A program made the position numbers and the translations under genes. Shown in pieces: positions 1 through 11,216 of a DNA stretch of 64,000 nt; position 1 is the stretch's first letter, and each line of letters starts with the position of its first letter. Origin of the DNA: Psococerastis gibbosa (lineage: Eukaryota; Arthropoda; Insecta; Psocodea; Psocidae); assembly GCA_963971405.1 (NCBI GenBank), contig OZ020486.1, positions 39,827,419 through 39,891,418 of the forward strand, given 5' to 3'. Under the pieces are notes generated by a model. That model did not search any database. It was not told the DNA's origin and was given only the letters and a program-made list of their open reading frames with translations.

Positions 1-853
1 TCAATTTATGTCTGAAATATTCAACATTGGTACATTCTCTAATCCTTCGGTTTAAACACATACTGTACATAAATGGGCTAGGTAATAACGCCTAATGCTA
101 CCCACTGACATGTTCCTTCCATTAAATTTCTCATTAGAATAAATTGCCTGTCGAACAATTCAAAAGTTCGACAAGAAATGGGCTGTATATTCTTATTTTA
201 CGCTTAATAATCGATACATGGTCAAATTTTGTTATTTTATTAGGGGTAGCCCAATTGCAACTTTAACACTCAATCTATCCAAAAAGTTGTTGTCTATGAT
301 TATAAATAGCGTAGAGACGCTAATTAGTCTCTCCATATATCACTATATTAATCACAGATTAACTTTAGTATGCACTACGAACAATTTCGCGCAGGGCCAA
401 GCGAACGGCTCCTATCGCATCCATTAGTTTAATAGCACCGTCTAGTCTGTTATACTACAAAAGTCCTTTCTGAAGTAATGAATTTCTCCCTATCTCCAGG
501 GTCCTATGTTGAAGAGTGAAGCCGTTCCTTCTAAACTTCCAATTGTGTCTAATTATGTAATTTATTATGATAATTTACGTAATTTAGCAAAAGAAATTGC
601 ACCATGAAGGAATTTAAATTGTGCTAAAATCTTCTGCGTAAGATTAGTAAGATCTGCATTCTACTGGACTTGTAGGTCTGTGGGCAAATAAATGGTTATT
701 TATTTATACTGTAGGGTGTTGTTGTAGAAAACATAGAACTGGAGCACCTTTTTTTACAACAGTTAGTCACTCTTTAGAATTTCTAACAACATAAGTTACA
801 TTATCACCCTCTAAGCACAGTCACTTCCCTCCTTCGTACTATACCGTACTTAC
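1..853. other. Intronic or upstream DNA with no recognisable gene
   Basis: If the exon at 854-940 is read correctly, this is the start of intron 1 of that minus-strand gene. It is AT-rich. I see no exon, RNA gene or clear repeat in it; the short open frame at 218-427 lacks any recognisable motif. Confidence 0.4.
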
Positions 854-940
854 TTTCAACCCATATTTTCGTAAAAGCTGCACAACCGCGAGTATCGTAG
901 CTTTATCCGGTTTGTCAGGGAGTTGCTCAGAAGGATTCAT
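854..940 (-). CDS. TAF5: First coding exon of a LisH-domain protein, probably TAF5 (TFIID subunit)
   Basis: On the minus strand an ATG at 940-938 opens 29 codons that end exactly at a canonical donor (GTAAGT, first base 853). The peptide contains DKATILAVVQLLRKYGLK, the pattern of the N-terminal LisH helix of TAF5, where animal proteins read DK.x.LL..L.x.L+xx.LK. TAF5 is a WD40 subunit of the general transcription factor TFIID and acts in the nucleus; the LisH motif serves dimerisation. The WD40 exons would lie to the left, outside the window: I see no convincing second exon in positions 1-853. The exon is head to head with the IMP dehydrogenase gene, with 444 bp between start codons. Another LisH protein is possible, since only 29 residues are visible. 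Confidence 0.55.
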
Positions 941-1384
941 TTTTGCTACACTCAGTGAGTTCGTTAAAATTAATTAATTAATTTGATTCCATGCAATCCT
1001 TTGGATTCAAAAACACAACAGCAGTGAACAGCGCCATTTTGGATTTGGTGGAGGCCGGCCACCTGAGGCGGCAGATCTAATACCACTTTTGACTTTACAC
1101 AAAATTAATGTCGTTTAATTAACTTTTAACATTTAAACATTTTAACTTAAACTGAACAACATTCTATAAAGAGTTTTAACTATAAACTAAATCAAATAAA
1201 TCACTAACATTATATTCCAAAAACTGGCTTAAAATTTTTATCGTGGATGCAGAATTACGTTTGACCATGTGTTTGTGTTAGTGTTACGTAACTTTCTGCT
1301 ACATTTACAAACTTAAACAACATTAGTTCTTTCTTCATACTTTTACACGTGCTCTAAGAGATAATAAGTCAAAATTCCAAAATT
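941..1384. promoter_or_regulatory. Shared divergent promoter region, TAF5-like / IMPDH
   Basis: This 444-bp interval separates two start codons that point away from each other, so it must hold both transcription starts unless these are further out in untranslated exons. No TATA box stands out. A GC-richer patch at about 1024-1075 contains CGCCATTTT (1032-1040), a match on the reverse strand to the YY1/Pho consensus AAnATGGCG. A CACGTG E-box lies at 1346-1351, 34 bp before the IMPDH start codon. These motif matches are seen directly; their use is inference. Confidence 0.45.
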
Positions 1385-2944
1385 ATGGCTGATACAGTGA
1401 ATGTCAAACACAATGGTGACTTTCCAATGGACGGGGTTAGTGTTCAAGAGCTTTTAAGCCGTGGCGAAGGCCTTACATACAACGATTTTATCATCTTGCC
1501 GGGCTTTATCAATTTCACCGCAAACGAGGTTGATCTTACCTCTCCACTGACTAAAAAATTATCCCTTAAAACGCCCTTAGTGTCATCTCCAATGGACACA
1601 GTTACAGAGTCGGAAATGGCTATTGCAATGGCGCTATGTGGAGGAATAGGAATTTTACACCATAACTGCACGCCTGATTTCCAAGCTAGCGAAGTAAGGA
1701 AAGTAAAGAAATATAAGCAGGGATTTATCAGAAACCCTGTTGTACTTAGTCCTAAACATTCCGTTGCTGACGTCTTTCGAGTAAAGAAGGAGAATGGTTT
1801 CTGTGGTGTACCTATCACTGAAAACGGCAAGCTGGGTGGAAAGCTAGTTGGTATTGTCACTTCTAGAGACATTGACTTTTTGGATGAAACTCAGCATAAC
1901 AGCTTATTAATTGTTGAGGTTATGACGAAACTAAATGATCTGGTAACTGCTAATGCCGGTGTAACTCTGCAACAAGCTAATGAAATATTGGAAAAATCTA
2001 AAAAGGGAAAACTTCCAATTATCAATGGTCAAGGTGAATTGGTTGCTTTAATTGCTCGAACAGATTTGAAAAAATCACGAAACTATCCAAATGCAAGTAA
2101 AGATGAAAACAAGCAACTCTTGGTAGGTGCTGCAGTTGGAACACGTCCTGAAGATTTTGACCGTTTAAAAGGAATTGTTGAAGCTGGGGTCGATGTGGTT
2201 GTGCTAGATTCTTCCCAGGGTAACTCGATATATCAAATGGACATGGTCAAGCGTATCAAATCAGAATATCCAAACTTGCAAGTGATTGGTGGGAACGTCG
2301 TGACTGCCGCTCAAGCTAAGAATTTGATTGATGCTGGAGTTGACGGTCTACGAGTTGGTATGGGTAGTGGATCTATTTGTATTACTCAAGAGGTGATGGC
2401 GGTTGGCCGAGCACAAGCGACAGCTGTTTATAGAGTGGCCGAGTACGCTTCCAAGTTCGGCGTTCCCATTGTGGCTGATGGTGGAATCTCATCTGTTGGC
2501 CATATCATCAAAGCGCTGGCTTTGGGTGCTTCCACGGTTATGATGGGTTCTTTATTGGCTGGTACTTCTGAAGCTCCTGGGGAGTACTTTTTTTCAGATG
2601 GTGTCCGCTTGAAGAAATACCGTGGCATGGGAAGCGTCGAAGCGATGAACAGAAAGGATGCCAAGGGAGCGGCGTCTGACCGTTATTTCCACCATGACTC
2701 CGACAGCCTAAAGGTGGCCCAGGGCGTGAGCGGAGCTATAGTGGACAAAGGGACTGTGCTCCGTTTCCTGCCATACTTGCAATGTGGCATGCGTCATAGC
2801 TGCCAAGATATTGGAGCCAGAAGTCTTGCCGCCTTGCGGCAAATGAATTATGCTGGGAGCCTACGTGTCGAACGACGATCGCCTTCAGCCCAATTGGAAG
2901 GTAATGTTCATGGCTTGTTTTCTTACGAGAAAAGGCTTTTTTAA
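1385..2944 (+). CDS. IMPDH: Inosine-5'-monophosphate dehydrogenase, complete and intronless
   Basis: IMPDH oxidises IMP to XMP with NAD+, the rate-limiting step of guanine nucleotide synthesis, in the cytosol as a tetramer or octamer. The 519-residue frame is uninterrupted and close to the usual 514 of animals. The order is N-terminal barrel segment, two CBS domains at about residues 112-235 ([19 protein letters not shown]), then the rest of the (beta/alpha)8 barrel. The active-site loop [10 protein letters not shown] carries the catalytic cysteine at residue 332; downstream are the phosphate-binding DGGI segment, the [17 protein letters not shown] stretch and the flap [10 protein letters not shown]. 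It ends in SYEKRLF, close to the standard animal C-terminus. The start fits (aaaattATGG). No introns interrupt it, whereas many animal IMPDH genes have them, so this is a retrogene or a lineage that lost introns. No poly(A) tract or flanking duplication was seen, and all key residues are kept, so it looks functional. Confidence 0.96.
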   Translation: MADTVNVKHNGDFPMDGVSVQELLSRGEGLTYNDFIILPGFINFTANEVDLTSPLTKKLSLKTPLVSSPMDTVTESEMAIAMALCGGIGILHHNCTPDFQASEVRKVKKYKQGFIRNPVVLSPKHSVADVFRVKKENGFCGVPITENGKLGGKLVGIVTSRDIDFLDETQHNSLLIVEVMTKLNDLVTANAGVTLQQANEILEKSKKGKLPIINGQGELVALIARTDLKKSRNYPNASKDENKQLLVGAAVGTRPEDFDRLKGIVEAGVDVVVLDSSQGNSIYQMDMVKRIKSEYPNLQVIGGNVVTAAQAKNLIDAGVDGLRVGMGSGSICITQEVMAVGRAQATAVYRVAEYASKFGVPIVADGGISSVGHIIKALALGASTVMMGSLLAGTSEAPGEYFFSDGVRLKKYRGMGSVEAMNRKDAKGAASDRYFHHDSDSLKVAQGVSGAIVDKGTVLRFLPYLQCGMRHSCQDIGARSLAALRQMNYAGSLRVERRSPSAQLEGNVHGLFSYEKRLF

Positions 2945-3103
2945 ATGCAATATTGCTATTGTGGGGGTTACAGTAAATGTATTAAAAGTATTTTGAAATC
3001 CCCAATGTAATCAGAATAATCGAAATATAGAATGTACTGGCTCACAAGCCTGGACAAGTCAACACAGGTAATCCCTATTTTCATGATATTTTTACATTAT
3101 TTA

Positions 3104-3109
3104 AATAAA
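3104..3109 (+). terminator. Poly(A) signal AATAAA of IMPDH
   Basis: AATAAA lies 160 bp after the IMPDH stop codon, the first perfect hexamer downstream. Cleavage would be expected 10-30 bp further on. Confidence 0.5.
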
Positions 3110-3388
3110 CACAATATCACTGAAAGCATGCAAATAAGTAAAAAAAAACAATTAAATGCTTAATTTAACGTTTTTAAGCTGTGTATCTCTTGCATTTACT
3201 ATGTTTACTTAATACAAAAAAGGTTAGACTTTTTTATCCAAACAAATTATAAGGGTACTTCATATTCTCTGGTAAAGTGGAAAAACTCACCTAAAATAGA
3301 AATAACAAGCAAATAAATATACTACGTTTCCGATTAATTTTTTTGTCTTTTTATTGTTTCCTATTTATCATATACGTTAGTAAATTTA

Positions 3389-3880
3389 TAAGGAAAGCTT
3401 TGCGGCGGTCAAAATGCTCGATTTTGAAATTTCAACGGCTTAACACGTTATGAGGTCCCAGAAACCCAACTAAGGCTCTTACGGTTCTGTCTGTCCGTCG
3501 ATTTGTGGACAAACTACTTGATGGATTTCTATGAACTTCAGCACGTAGGTTCACAAAAATCGCATCTGGAACAATTTATTCAATTTTTGAGAGATTTCAC
3601 GACCCAATAGCGATTAAAAAACATCAGCTCCAACTATTTTATTTTATTCACACAATATATTGTAGTCGTTGCTAATTTTAACTAAATCCACTGGGTCGCT
3701 CCCTCCTTAAGAGCTTGGTTTTGGAGGAAAAATAAATAAACTACCTAGAAAATGACTAAAAAATATAAAAAATAATGTTGGTGAGAATCCCTTCCAATGC
3801 TTCATACCTTCTGGTATGATTTAGGTGTTAAATTGAGAAATAAAGCAACAGCCAATAGGTATCTTTGTCAGCCATGTTTT
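3389..3880 (+). repeat. Diverged copy of the 0.85-kb repeat (family B)
   Basis: Starts with taaggaaagcttt and contains the family B landmarks in the same order as the copy at 48880-49745: the CTGTCTGTCCGTCGATTT segment, caaactact, and near the end taggtgttaaattgag. It is shorter and more diverged than the copies at 18570, 44590 and 48880. No protein-coding frame is visible. Confidence 0.7.
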
Positions 3881-4350
3881 GGTTGTTGAAGATAAAATAT
3901 TTTTTTTTTAAATCAAGAAATCCATACCAGGGACGGATCCTTACCTTTTTTTTGTGGGGGGGGGGGGCTATATAGTATCGATTAAATTAGAGCGTAATAA
4001 ATTATCTTACAATATATTTACTAAATGAGGGGGGCAGCTGCCATTATTGCAGTTAATGCTTTATACAGTATAATGTTAGTGCATTGTACACATATAGTAT
4101 GTTACGTACCTTCACAACAATTTTTTCTACCAATCCAATGCTATAGGATAGGGAAATCATTACAGCTGTGAATAAATGATTTACTATAGATAATTTTAAC
4201 CACTCATAATTATCTATATTACTAATTAAAAAATATAAAAGCGTGTAAGGGATCACTGGTACCGTACCGGTCCTTTTCTTTTATGGCTACTTTCACTGAG
4301 TTTTTCCGTTTTGCCACTGTCAAATAATCTCTACATTCACCTGCAGCCTG

Positions 4351-4590
4351 ATCGTGGTGATTATAATACCTGTATTTATTTAATACCAGAGCATTAAATA
4401 AATACCGGGGTTTATTTAATTCCTTGGTATTAAAAAAGTAAACAAGATAAGTTAATTTTATAATGGAAAGTGCTATTCAAAATTTGTTTGCTTACATTTA
4501 ATAACACTTAATACCGGAGGATTAAATAAATACCGGGGTTTATTTAATACTATGGAATTAAATAAACCCCGGTATTATAATCGCCATGAT
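4351..4590. mobile_element. Palindromic MITE with 7-bp target duplication
   Basis: Terminal inverted repeats ATCGTGGTGATTATAATACC and its near-perfect reverse complement at 4571-4590 bound a 240-bp element. Direct repeats CAGCCTG flank it at 4344-4350 and 4591-4597. Inside, segments built on aataccggggtttatttaa are repeated. There is no coding capacity, so it is non-autonomous. Confidence 0.7.
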
Positions 4591-5099
4591 CAGCCTGCTG
4601 CTGTACCATATACATTTTGAAAGCCATTGATTTTTATTAGTCAAAAACTTTGGAAACTGTTTATAGGTTAAGTATTTTTTTTTTAAATAATTCATTGGCG
4701 TGGCTAAGGGCAAGTAAGAAGTGCAAAAAAATTTACTAAAAATGAGTATGAATATGGTACCAATTTTTTGATGCTGCAGCTTGCTACAGTTATATTGATA
4801 ACATGTTATAAAAAGAAGACCGTATCCTTCAGGCTGGTTTAAATAGATTTTATACGACGCTTAGTTGTTACCCGTGGCGTGGTTTTCTTATAATTTATCT
4901 TCGGTGCAGAACGAACCTGTCTAAGGGATATAATATAATATATTACTAGTACATCACGTACTCATTTTTTGTAAGAAACGTTTTATTAAATTCTGCTCTA
5001 GCTACAGTTCGAAGTCAAACATTAATTTGAATCCTGGCTCCCATACAACAATTTAAAAAAAAATAACAACTGTCATTATTTGCGTTTGATCTAATGAGT

Positions 5100-5222
5100 A
5101 TTTTGGGTGTTTCCGAAATAAATTCCGCTTTAAGAGCTACCTGGCAGGTTCCGAGTTAGTGTTGCAGACCCGCCAGTTCCTTACTAAACCTTTATCGGAA
5201 TTCATTCGAAAAGCCCCTTATT
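5100..5222. mobile_element. Short inverted-repeat element
   Basis: The arm ttccgaaataaattccg near 5115 is answered by cggaattcattcgaaa near 5198, with weaker pairing inside (acctggcaggttcc / ccgccagttcc). Ends and target duplication are not clear. Confidence 0.35.
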
Positions 5223-5358
5223 ACGGTAACGATTGTGATATGTTGTAGGTTTAAAATATAGCTGTTAATGTAGGATGGCAGTTTTATAGATATTGTAACT
5301 GCAGTGTAGTGGTAACGCACTGTCACTATGGATAAATTTATTAAGGCCTAATAGGATA

Positions 5359-5800
5359 CCCCCTCCGTCCGTGAAACCAACGCCACGCTTTTTTTTTTTT
5401 TTTTTTTTTTTTTTACAGCGTTTAATTTCACAGCAAATATTCATTGGTGAGCTAGAAAAAAGATGATTTTAGCCGTTGGAAGAAATATTTCTCGACATTT
5501 TGATTGGCTACAATCGCCAGAAAACGGTTGGTATTTTTTTTTTTTTTTTTTATTGGTATGGCGTCTTTTTCTAGTTCTTCAATGCATATTTAATAATAAT
5601 AATAATAATAATACTTTTTTTATTGAAAAATAAATAAATATAGATACAGCGAGATTAGGTAGGGCCTAGGGCCCGCTCTTCCACCTAACTGTACATATCA
5701 ACTAGTTTAACCAAAATTCAAAATAACTTTCACACTAGTCAAATTCCATTTTGTTCAAAAAACGGGTGGCGTTGGTGTCCCGGAAGAAGGGGGGGGGGGC
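5359..5800. mobile_element. MITE with CCAACGCCAC inverted ends and a poly(G) end
   Basis: Left end ccgtgaaaccaacgccac (about 5369-5386) matches the reverse complement of gtggcgttggtgtcccgg (about 5766-5783). A 26-T run follows the left arm and an 11-G run closes the right end. No open frame. The exact termini and target duplication cannot be fixed by eye. Confidence 0.55.
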
Positions 5801-5907
5801 ACTCCGATTGGGCAGTAGTGTTCAGTATCTATAGCGTTGCTCTTTTTTATATTTAAGATTATAAGCCTGCACAGAGCAAAGGAGTTAGCATACAAAAATT
5901 TTAGTAG

Positions 5908-6085
5908 TAGCTTCGATAGCAACGGGGTAGCGTGCTTGTACTTATGCTAGTATCTACGCGCTATGCGATCGGATACGTGTCGCAATAAGTATTAATCTAC
6001 TCATTGGGGTGACTGAAGAGGTCACTCGGATACATTCATTGAATTGTTTGTGTCATTACCTTTTTTTTTTAAATAAAAAAAAAAA
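5908..6085 (+). repeat. SINE-like repeat, family D, copy 1
   Basis: A diverged copy of a roughly 180-bp family with five other copies here (20222, 21156, 25395, 34683, 55688). Diagnostic parts are gcgtgcttgtactt, atcggatacgtgtcg, tgaagaggtcactcgg and atacattcattgaattg, followed by a T-rich tail. Confidence 0.7.
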
Positions 6086-6734
6086 CATACTATAACTATG
6101 TATGCTAACTGTACTGGATATATTAGGTTTTCCCAAGGTAACCATGTCACTACATTATAAGTAAGAAAATATAGCCTAGTCTACTTAATTAGCCTACATT
6201 ATTTTTAAAGCATTTGAAATTTATGCAAATTATATTATATAGCTTATATTTTATAATTATTGTTGGATACCACTGGATGAACTGCTAATATTTGTAGTTG
6301 TAAAACGGATCATGTGAGGGCGATCCACTCCTGTAGGCCACTCCAAATCAAACCACCCCGTGGCCAAATAATGTAAATTGACATTGGGAAATTGTTTTTC
6401 TTTTTATCATAAGCTCATGTTGCATCTTTTTGGAGTGAAATCGCTCGCTTATAGACCCGTTATTTAAATTTTAAATTTCACAAGTACCGTATTGTATGTA
6501 CACTAGATTACCGTACCGTATTGCTTTTTTTCATATTTTATTTTGTTAATAAAAAATCAACATTTTGTCGGGTTTACAACTGATGCTAAACCTTGCATGC
6601 AGTGATTTATTTACTTACAAAATTAAAGTATTTACGTCTTAAACTTTGTTTTTTTTTGGCAATTTTAAGAGATCGGTATAAGGAAACATTTTTTGAGGAT
6701 CTTCTAGTCTAACTCTCTAACTGAAACCGTTATA

Positions 6735-7110
6735 ATCGAAAACTTTCATGTGAATGACAATGCTGCAAAATGTTCGCCCGGACCCATTTCCTGAACTCGC
6801 CCCTGTCGGACGCTAACACCTTAAGCTCAGCCATTGTTTTTCCTCTTGCTCCGGCGAGTTGTTCAATTCTTTCCTCAAGGGTTGTCCTCGGTCTGCCGAT
6901 GGGTCTTCTTCATTACGGCCTTGCTTCCGCCAACCTCCGGGTGGTCCAGTTCTCGTCCATCCTTTGGACGTGGCCGAACCATTGCAACTGCTTGTTCTCC
7001 ATTCTTTTCTCTATGGAATCCAATTGCAGGTCTTGCCTGATTCGGTCATTTCGGATTCGGTCCCACCTTGTTCGACCAGCAATCCGTCTTGGACACTTCA
7101 TCTGAGTCGC
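6735..7110 (-). pseudogene. C-terminal relic of a LINE reverse transcriptase protein
   Basis: The minus strand at 7101-6913 reads residues such as RTRWDRIRNDRIR and LQWFGHVQRMDENW, the arginine- and tryptophan-rich tail found at the C-terminus of many arthropod LINE polyproteins. The frame continues with interruptions to about 6735. No RT catalytic motif is present, so it is a short 5'-truncated, decayed copy. Confidence 0.6.
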
Positions 7111-9034
7111 GTTTATTTTGTTTCAAAACTGAAAGAAATACTTACATACATCTACATCTACATCGATGGGGAAAAAAATTGAAATTCACCAAAAAATATT
7201 GTAAAGGATTATTATTTGAATTTCCCGCGCTATTTGCACTCATTTGTTTAAAACAACTGAACAAACGTTAATCCCAAATCACTATAACAGGGCTGCTGAG
7301 AGGTACGAAAAATACACTCGCGGATCGGCCACAGCCCATCAGCCCGTGTTCTAATGCATTATCAAACACTTTAATTCAAAACGAGTTAAATCACCTTGAA
7401 ATATAAAATTGCTACCAGCATTGCAACTTCGGCTGTTAAACCCATAAATATGATCAAGATAAGGTGCTGTTCGGTTGAAGGACGTCTGAATGTTAATCTA
7501 ATTCAAAACGTGTTAAATTACGATCGATGAAAATATATAAAAATCTTTCGACCTGCACTGCAACTTGGGGGGGGGGGGGGGTTACAACCAGAAATATTTT
7601 AAGATAACGCCTTGACCGTTGAAGGTTATTTCAATGTTAATCGAGAAGTTTTCCCATTACCGCCATTAGGCAGGTTTTTTTTTATTTGCCGGCTGGCTGA
7701 TTTAAGCCTATTACATAAGAAGCGCAGTGACCGGACACTTTGGAAGTCCTAGTAATGCAGTACGGCGGCTTAAATCTGAGGAAGGGGAAAGTCTGCTGTC
7801 AAGCTCAAATTAGGCCGGTTTTCCTGGCTTATTTTACGTTTTTCACCTCTGCGACCATGCAGACTTCTCTTTCATTGCCCCAATGGGGTATTGAAGGGGG
7901 TGCCTTCTGTGCCTATCGCAGCCACCTTTTGACTTTTCACAACAATCATCTGTCAAAGACCTTTTCTTAAGGCTACCCTTCGTCCCGTTTTTAACGGGAC
8001 TGCCCCGTTTTTTTAGCTTATTGTCCCGGTAAATTGTTGTGGGGACGCGATAATGTCCCGTTTTTTTCATTTATCGAACAAATCGATAACTTTTGAAAAT
8101 AAATTTGATATTTTGCAATAAAAATAAAACAGTGTGGTAATAATGTTTGAATTTTACCGCCAAAGTTTTAAATCCAAGGCAAGGGCGTACCCAAGGGGAG
8201 GAGCTCAGCCGGTTCTAGGGAGATGGAACAAACTTACAAAATCGTCTAAAATATACCTACACTGAAAAAAAATCTGCTGCGTCGGTCGGCCTATTTTAGT
8301 GAGCTATAGCCTACTTTACATGGGAATGAACACCACAAAAAGTAATTTCAAACCCCACCTCTTGAAAAAATTCTAGGTAAGGTACGGCCTTGCCCAAAGG
8401 TGTCCCGTTTTCTTGCAAAATAAAAATGGTAGCCTTTTCTTCTTTCTGTTGAAGTAGAGAATCTGCTTATTTGCTCCATGCTTCTTGACGAATCTTAGGT
8501 TGGCAATAGGGTAGTGGTGTACACTGCTGCAAGTTTCGAGACTATATAATTGCTGAGAGAGCTGAAAAAAACAATAGCTGCTGCTTGCTTAGGTTGAAGA
8601 AGGAGAACAGCATCGTTTTGTAATCTACTTTTTGCAAGAAACGTGTATATTGGGGTACCTACTCGTACTTGCTCTTATTCGCATTGTAATATTGTGCATG
8701 CAGGATAGATGTTACGGTAAAGTTGAAAATAATTAATAATTCTAACAACTTTAGGTACACTTAGGTTTTGGCGGTCTGCATTTGGCCTAGAAGTAATTTT
8801 ACAGTGATTATAGTTAGCTCGTGACTTCTGACACAGTTGCATAGCCACGTTTCTGTAGGAGAGACGTGCCCTGACCTCTATGCTCAAGGCAAGGCTGCGT
8901 GGGAAAGTGAGTGTGTGTGAGTGAGACACAATTCTATGGGAAAAACCCTTATAAGTGTAAAATTTAAATATATCGTAGAGCTGTAAAAAATTAGGGCACA
9001 CAGGAGGACTTTTCTGAGCATTTTGATGTAGTAT

Positions 9035-9345
9035 AATATTAATAGCTTTAAATCTAAAAAACAAAATTGCACTTAATTCCACAACATAAATTTTTAATGA
9101 CAGCTGTTTCGGTGTATGATCGGTCAATGACATAACATTTATGCACACTTCCCCTCTCTTAGATCTGGCGTCTGGAGTGCCCCGCCTATTCCCCCTCAAC
9201 GCTAATTAAGACTGACTTAGGTAATAGGTACTTGTTGGAGCCAGTCTGAAGATGGTGTGACACCGAAACAGCTGTCATTAAAAATGTATGTTGTGGAATT
9301 AAGTGCAATTTTGTTTATTTATATATAAAGCTATTGATAATGTTT
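9035..9345. mobile_element. Foldback element with hammerhead-like motif
   Basis: Arms of about 75 bp (core acaaaattgcacttaattcc ... acagctgtttcggtg at 9061-9114 and its reverse complement at 9262-9315, essentially one mismatch) surround a 145-bp spacer. The right arm joins the spacer through a hammerhead-like core (see 9247-9278). Confidence 0.75.
9247..9278 (+). ncRNA. Hammerhead ribozyme-like core
   Basis: Reads CTGAAGA, then a stem II hairpin (GGTG-TGA-CACC), GAAA, then the self-complementary ACAGCTGT ending in GTC. This matches the type core CUGANGA - stem II - GAAA - stem III - UH. Stem I is weak (AGT with ATT). A palindromic stem III fits the minimal hammerheads known from Penelope-like elements and retrozymes, which are thought to act as dimers. 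Activity is inference. Confidence 0.55.
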
Positions 9346-9496
9346 CACTTCCACGAAGTCACTGAAAAAACTCTCTCATGGATAGTATAATATGTACAAC
9401 TACATCCTACCTCTCCTTCTAAGATTGATGGACTTTGGCGGTCTGCATTATTATATTTGGCCTAGAAGTAATTTTACAATGATTATCTCATAGCTA

Positions 9497-9823
9497 AAAT
9501 TAACTTTGTATATAGTTTTACGAATAAAATTAAATTAAAAATTCACAACCGGTTTCGGCTCACGCCATCGTCAAGTGCGATTGAAAACAGATAAAACAAA
9601 AGGTATGCAAGCTAAAACAAAATAAAACTCATTGTCAGGATAACATACAGCATCGCATAAAGTAAACAATTTAAATTGAACAATTATACATTAACTAATG
9701 CATTAACCATAGTTTGCATACCTTTTGTTTTATGTTTTCAATCGCACTTGACGATGGCGTGAGCCGAAACCGGTTGTGAATTTTTAATTTTATTTTATTC
9801 GTAAAACTATACAAAGTTAATTT
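9497..9823. mobile_element. Foldback element with hammerhead-like motif in both arms
   Basis: Two arms of about 115 bp (9497-9612 and 9709-9823) are near-perfect reverse complements. Each contains TGACGATGGCGTGAGCC followed by GAAACCGGTT. The spacer of about 95 bp is AT-rich. No coding frame. Confidence 0.8.
9745..9778 (+). ncRNA. Hammerhead-like core with a C3-to-U change
   Basis: Reads TTGACGA, stem II hairpin GGC-GTGA-GCC, GAAA, palindromic ACCGGT then T. Stem I is CAC/GTG. The conserved C of CUGANGA is T, which would weaken the C3-G8 contact, so this copy may be inactive. The left arm holds the same motif on the minus strand. Confidence 0.45.
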
Positions 9824-10416
9824 AACAATGAGTGACAGCAAGTTTTACAAAGTTACTATAAGGAGACTATTATGTTTATCTGATAGCTCGTCACTTCTGA
9901 CACAGTTGCATAGCCACGTTTCTGTAGGAAAGACGTGCCCTGAACTCTAAGCTCAAGGCAAGGCTGCGTGGGAAACTGAGCGTTATTAATGAGACAATTG
10001 TAGGGGAAAACCTTATAAGTGTGAAATGAAATATCGTAGAGCTGTCAAAAATTAGGGCACACAGAAGAACGTTTTCCGATCATTTTGATAAAGTGTAATA
10101 ATTATGTACATCTACACCTAGGTAGGCCTACCTCTCCTTCTAAGATAGATGGACCGCAATTATTGGATTTAATTTGTACAAAAAAAAAAAAATGGTGTGG
10201 TAGCTGGTAGCCGTAAGGAAGGAGTTCAAGAACTGTGGCCAATTGGTGTTAGTGAAGGCCACAATGTTCTATTAAATATAGGTAGGAATGTACCTATAGG
10301 TAGGTATCATAGGTACATATGGGCCCAGATTAGCATTTTTGCTAACTTAACGGATATTTTTGACGGCTCTACGATCTACCTACCTATATATTTCAGGTGA
10401 AAATCGTCTTGGGTGG

Positions 10417-10558
10417 CTATTCCATCTGTCAATAATCCGTTTTGTTCTAAGGAGACTATATAATGTAGATACTTAACTTATCTATTATAAATTAAGTTCT
10501 AATATGGTAGAGACTTATTATTGTTGCAAAGATGACGGATTATTGACAGATGGAATAG
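10417..10558. mobile_element. 142-bp MITE with perfect 24-bp inverted ends
   Basis: The 24 bases at 10417-10440 (beginning ctattccatctgtcaa) are the exact reverse complement of 10535-10558. The 94-bp interior is AT-rich and non-coding. Confidence 0.7.
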
Positions 10559-10816
10559 TAGCGAAACGCGCACAGATAGTGGGGGCACTGCAATTTCCTC
10601 TTTATTATGGCGGAACTCGGGAGGAGCTGAAAAACTGAAGATTGAAAAACTCATACAGTATGCTAAGAATATTAAAATAGAATAATATTGTCATTAGCAA
10701 CCTGTTTAAAAATTCATTATAGACTACCTACAATGCATAGCAGGTTATATTTACAATGTCCAACCAACGCGACAGCCATCGAGCCTTATGCGATTAACTA
10801 ATTTTAAAAGAAGACC

Positions 10817-11203
10817 TGTAGCTAGTCGAAGGACGATGCAATTGAATAGGCAGTGTAGACTTGAATTGGTTTGTATTGCAGTGCTTCGACTCAAGTTAGA
10901 GTAATTTAACACACAGTGGTTACAATATGAGCTGTGAGGCAAGAACGATACATGCTTACAATTAATATTGAATTTGATCCAGCCTGCTTCCATATAGAAA
11001 AACCAACTCTGTGTCCACAGCTAAAGGAGTTGATGAGACACAGAGGGTAGATTAAAGATATTATTGAATAAGAGAAATAAATACGTAAAAGGAAGATTGA
11101 GGAATATTGAATTATCTGAATGTGAACAGCGCCATCTACCGGGAAAAAGGTGAAGCTGGAAGCAGACTGGTTATTACACATGTGGGACTAAGTGGTCCCC
11201 ACA
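10817..11203 (-). repeat. 3' LTR of the Ty3/gypsy element
   Basis: 387 bp, read base by base as identical to the copy at 15596-15982. On the element's strand it starts TGTGGGGACCACTTAG and ends CTAGCTACA. Confidence 0.95.
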
Positions 11204-11216
11204 TTACCCCCCTCCT
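11204..11216 (-). promoter_or_regulatory. Polypurine tract
   Basis: On the element's strand AGGAGGGGGGTAA directly precedes the 3' LTR and overlaps the pol stop codon. This is the expected primer site for plus-strand DNA synthesis. Confidence 0.8.

Larger units (their letters stand above)
8764..10155 (+). repeat. Tandem duplication of an approximately 0.35-kb unit, each copy split by a foldback element
   Basis: Unit 1 (8764-9430) and unit 2 (9424-10155) share the same succession of segments: tttggcggtctgca, ggcctagaagtaatttta, cacttctgacacagttgcat, ctcaaggcaaggctgcgtg, cgtagagctgt, attagggcacacag, and finally cctctccttctaagat. Unit 1 is interrupted at about 9035-9375 and unit 2 at about 9497-9823 by two unrelated palindromes. 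No coding frame is credible. Confidence 0.7.

Noticed and set aside
8675..9199. 174-codon open frame on the minus strand
   Set aside because: It runs through one unit of the tandem duplication and into a foldback arm; the second unit does not keep the frame and no domain is visible.
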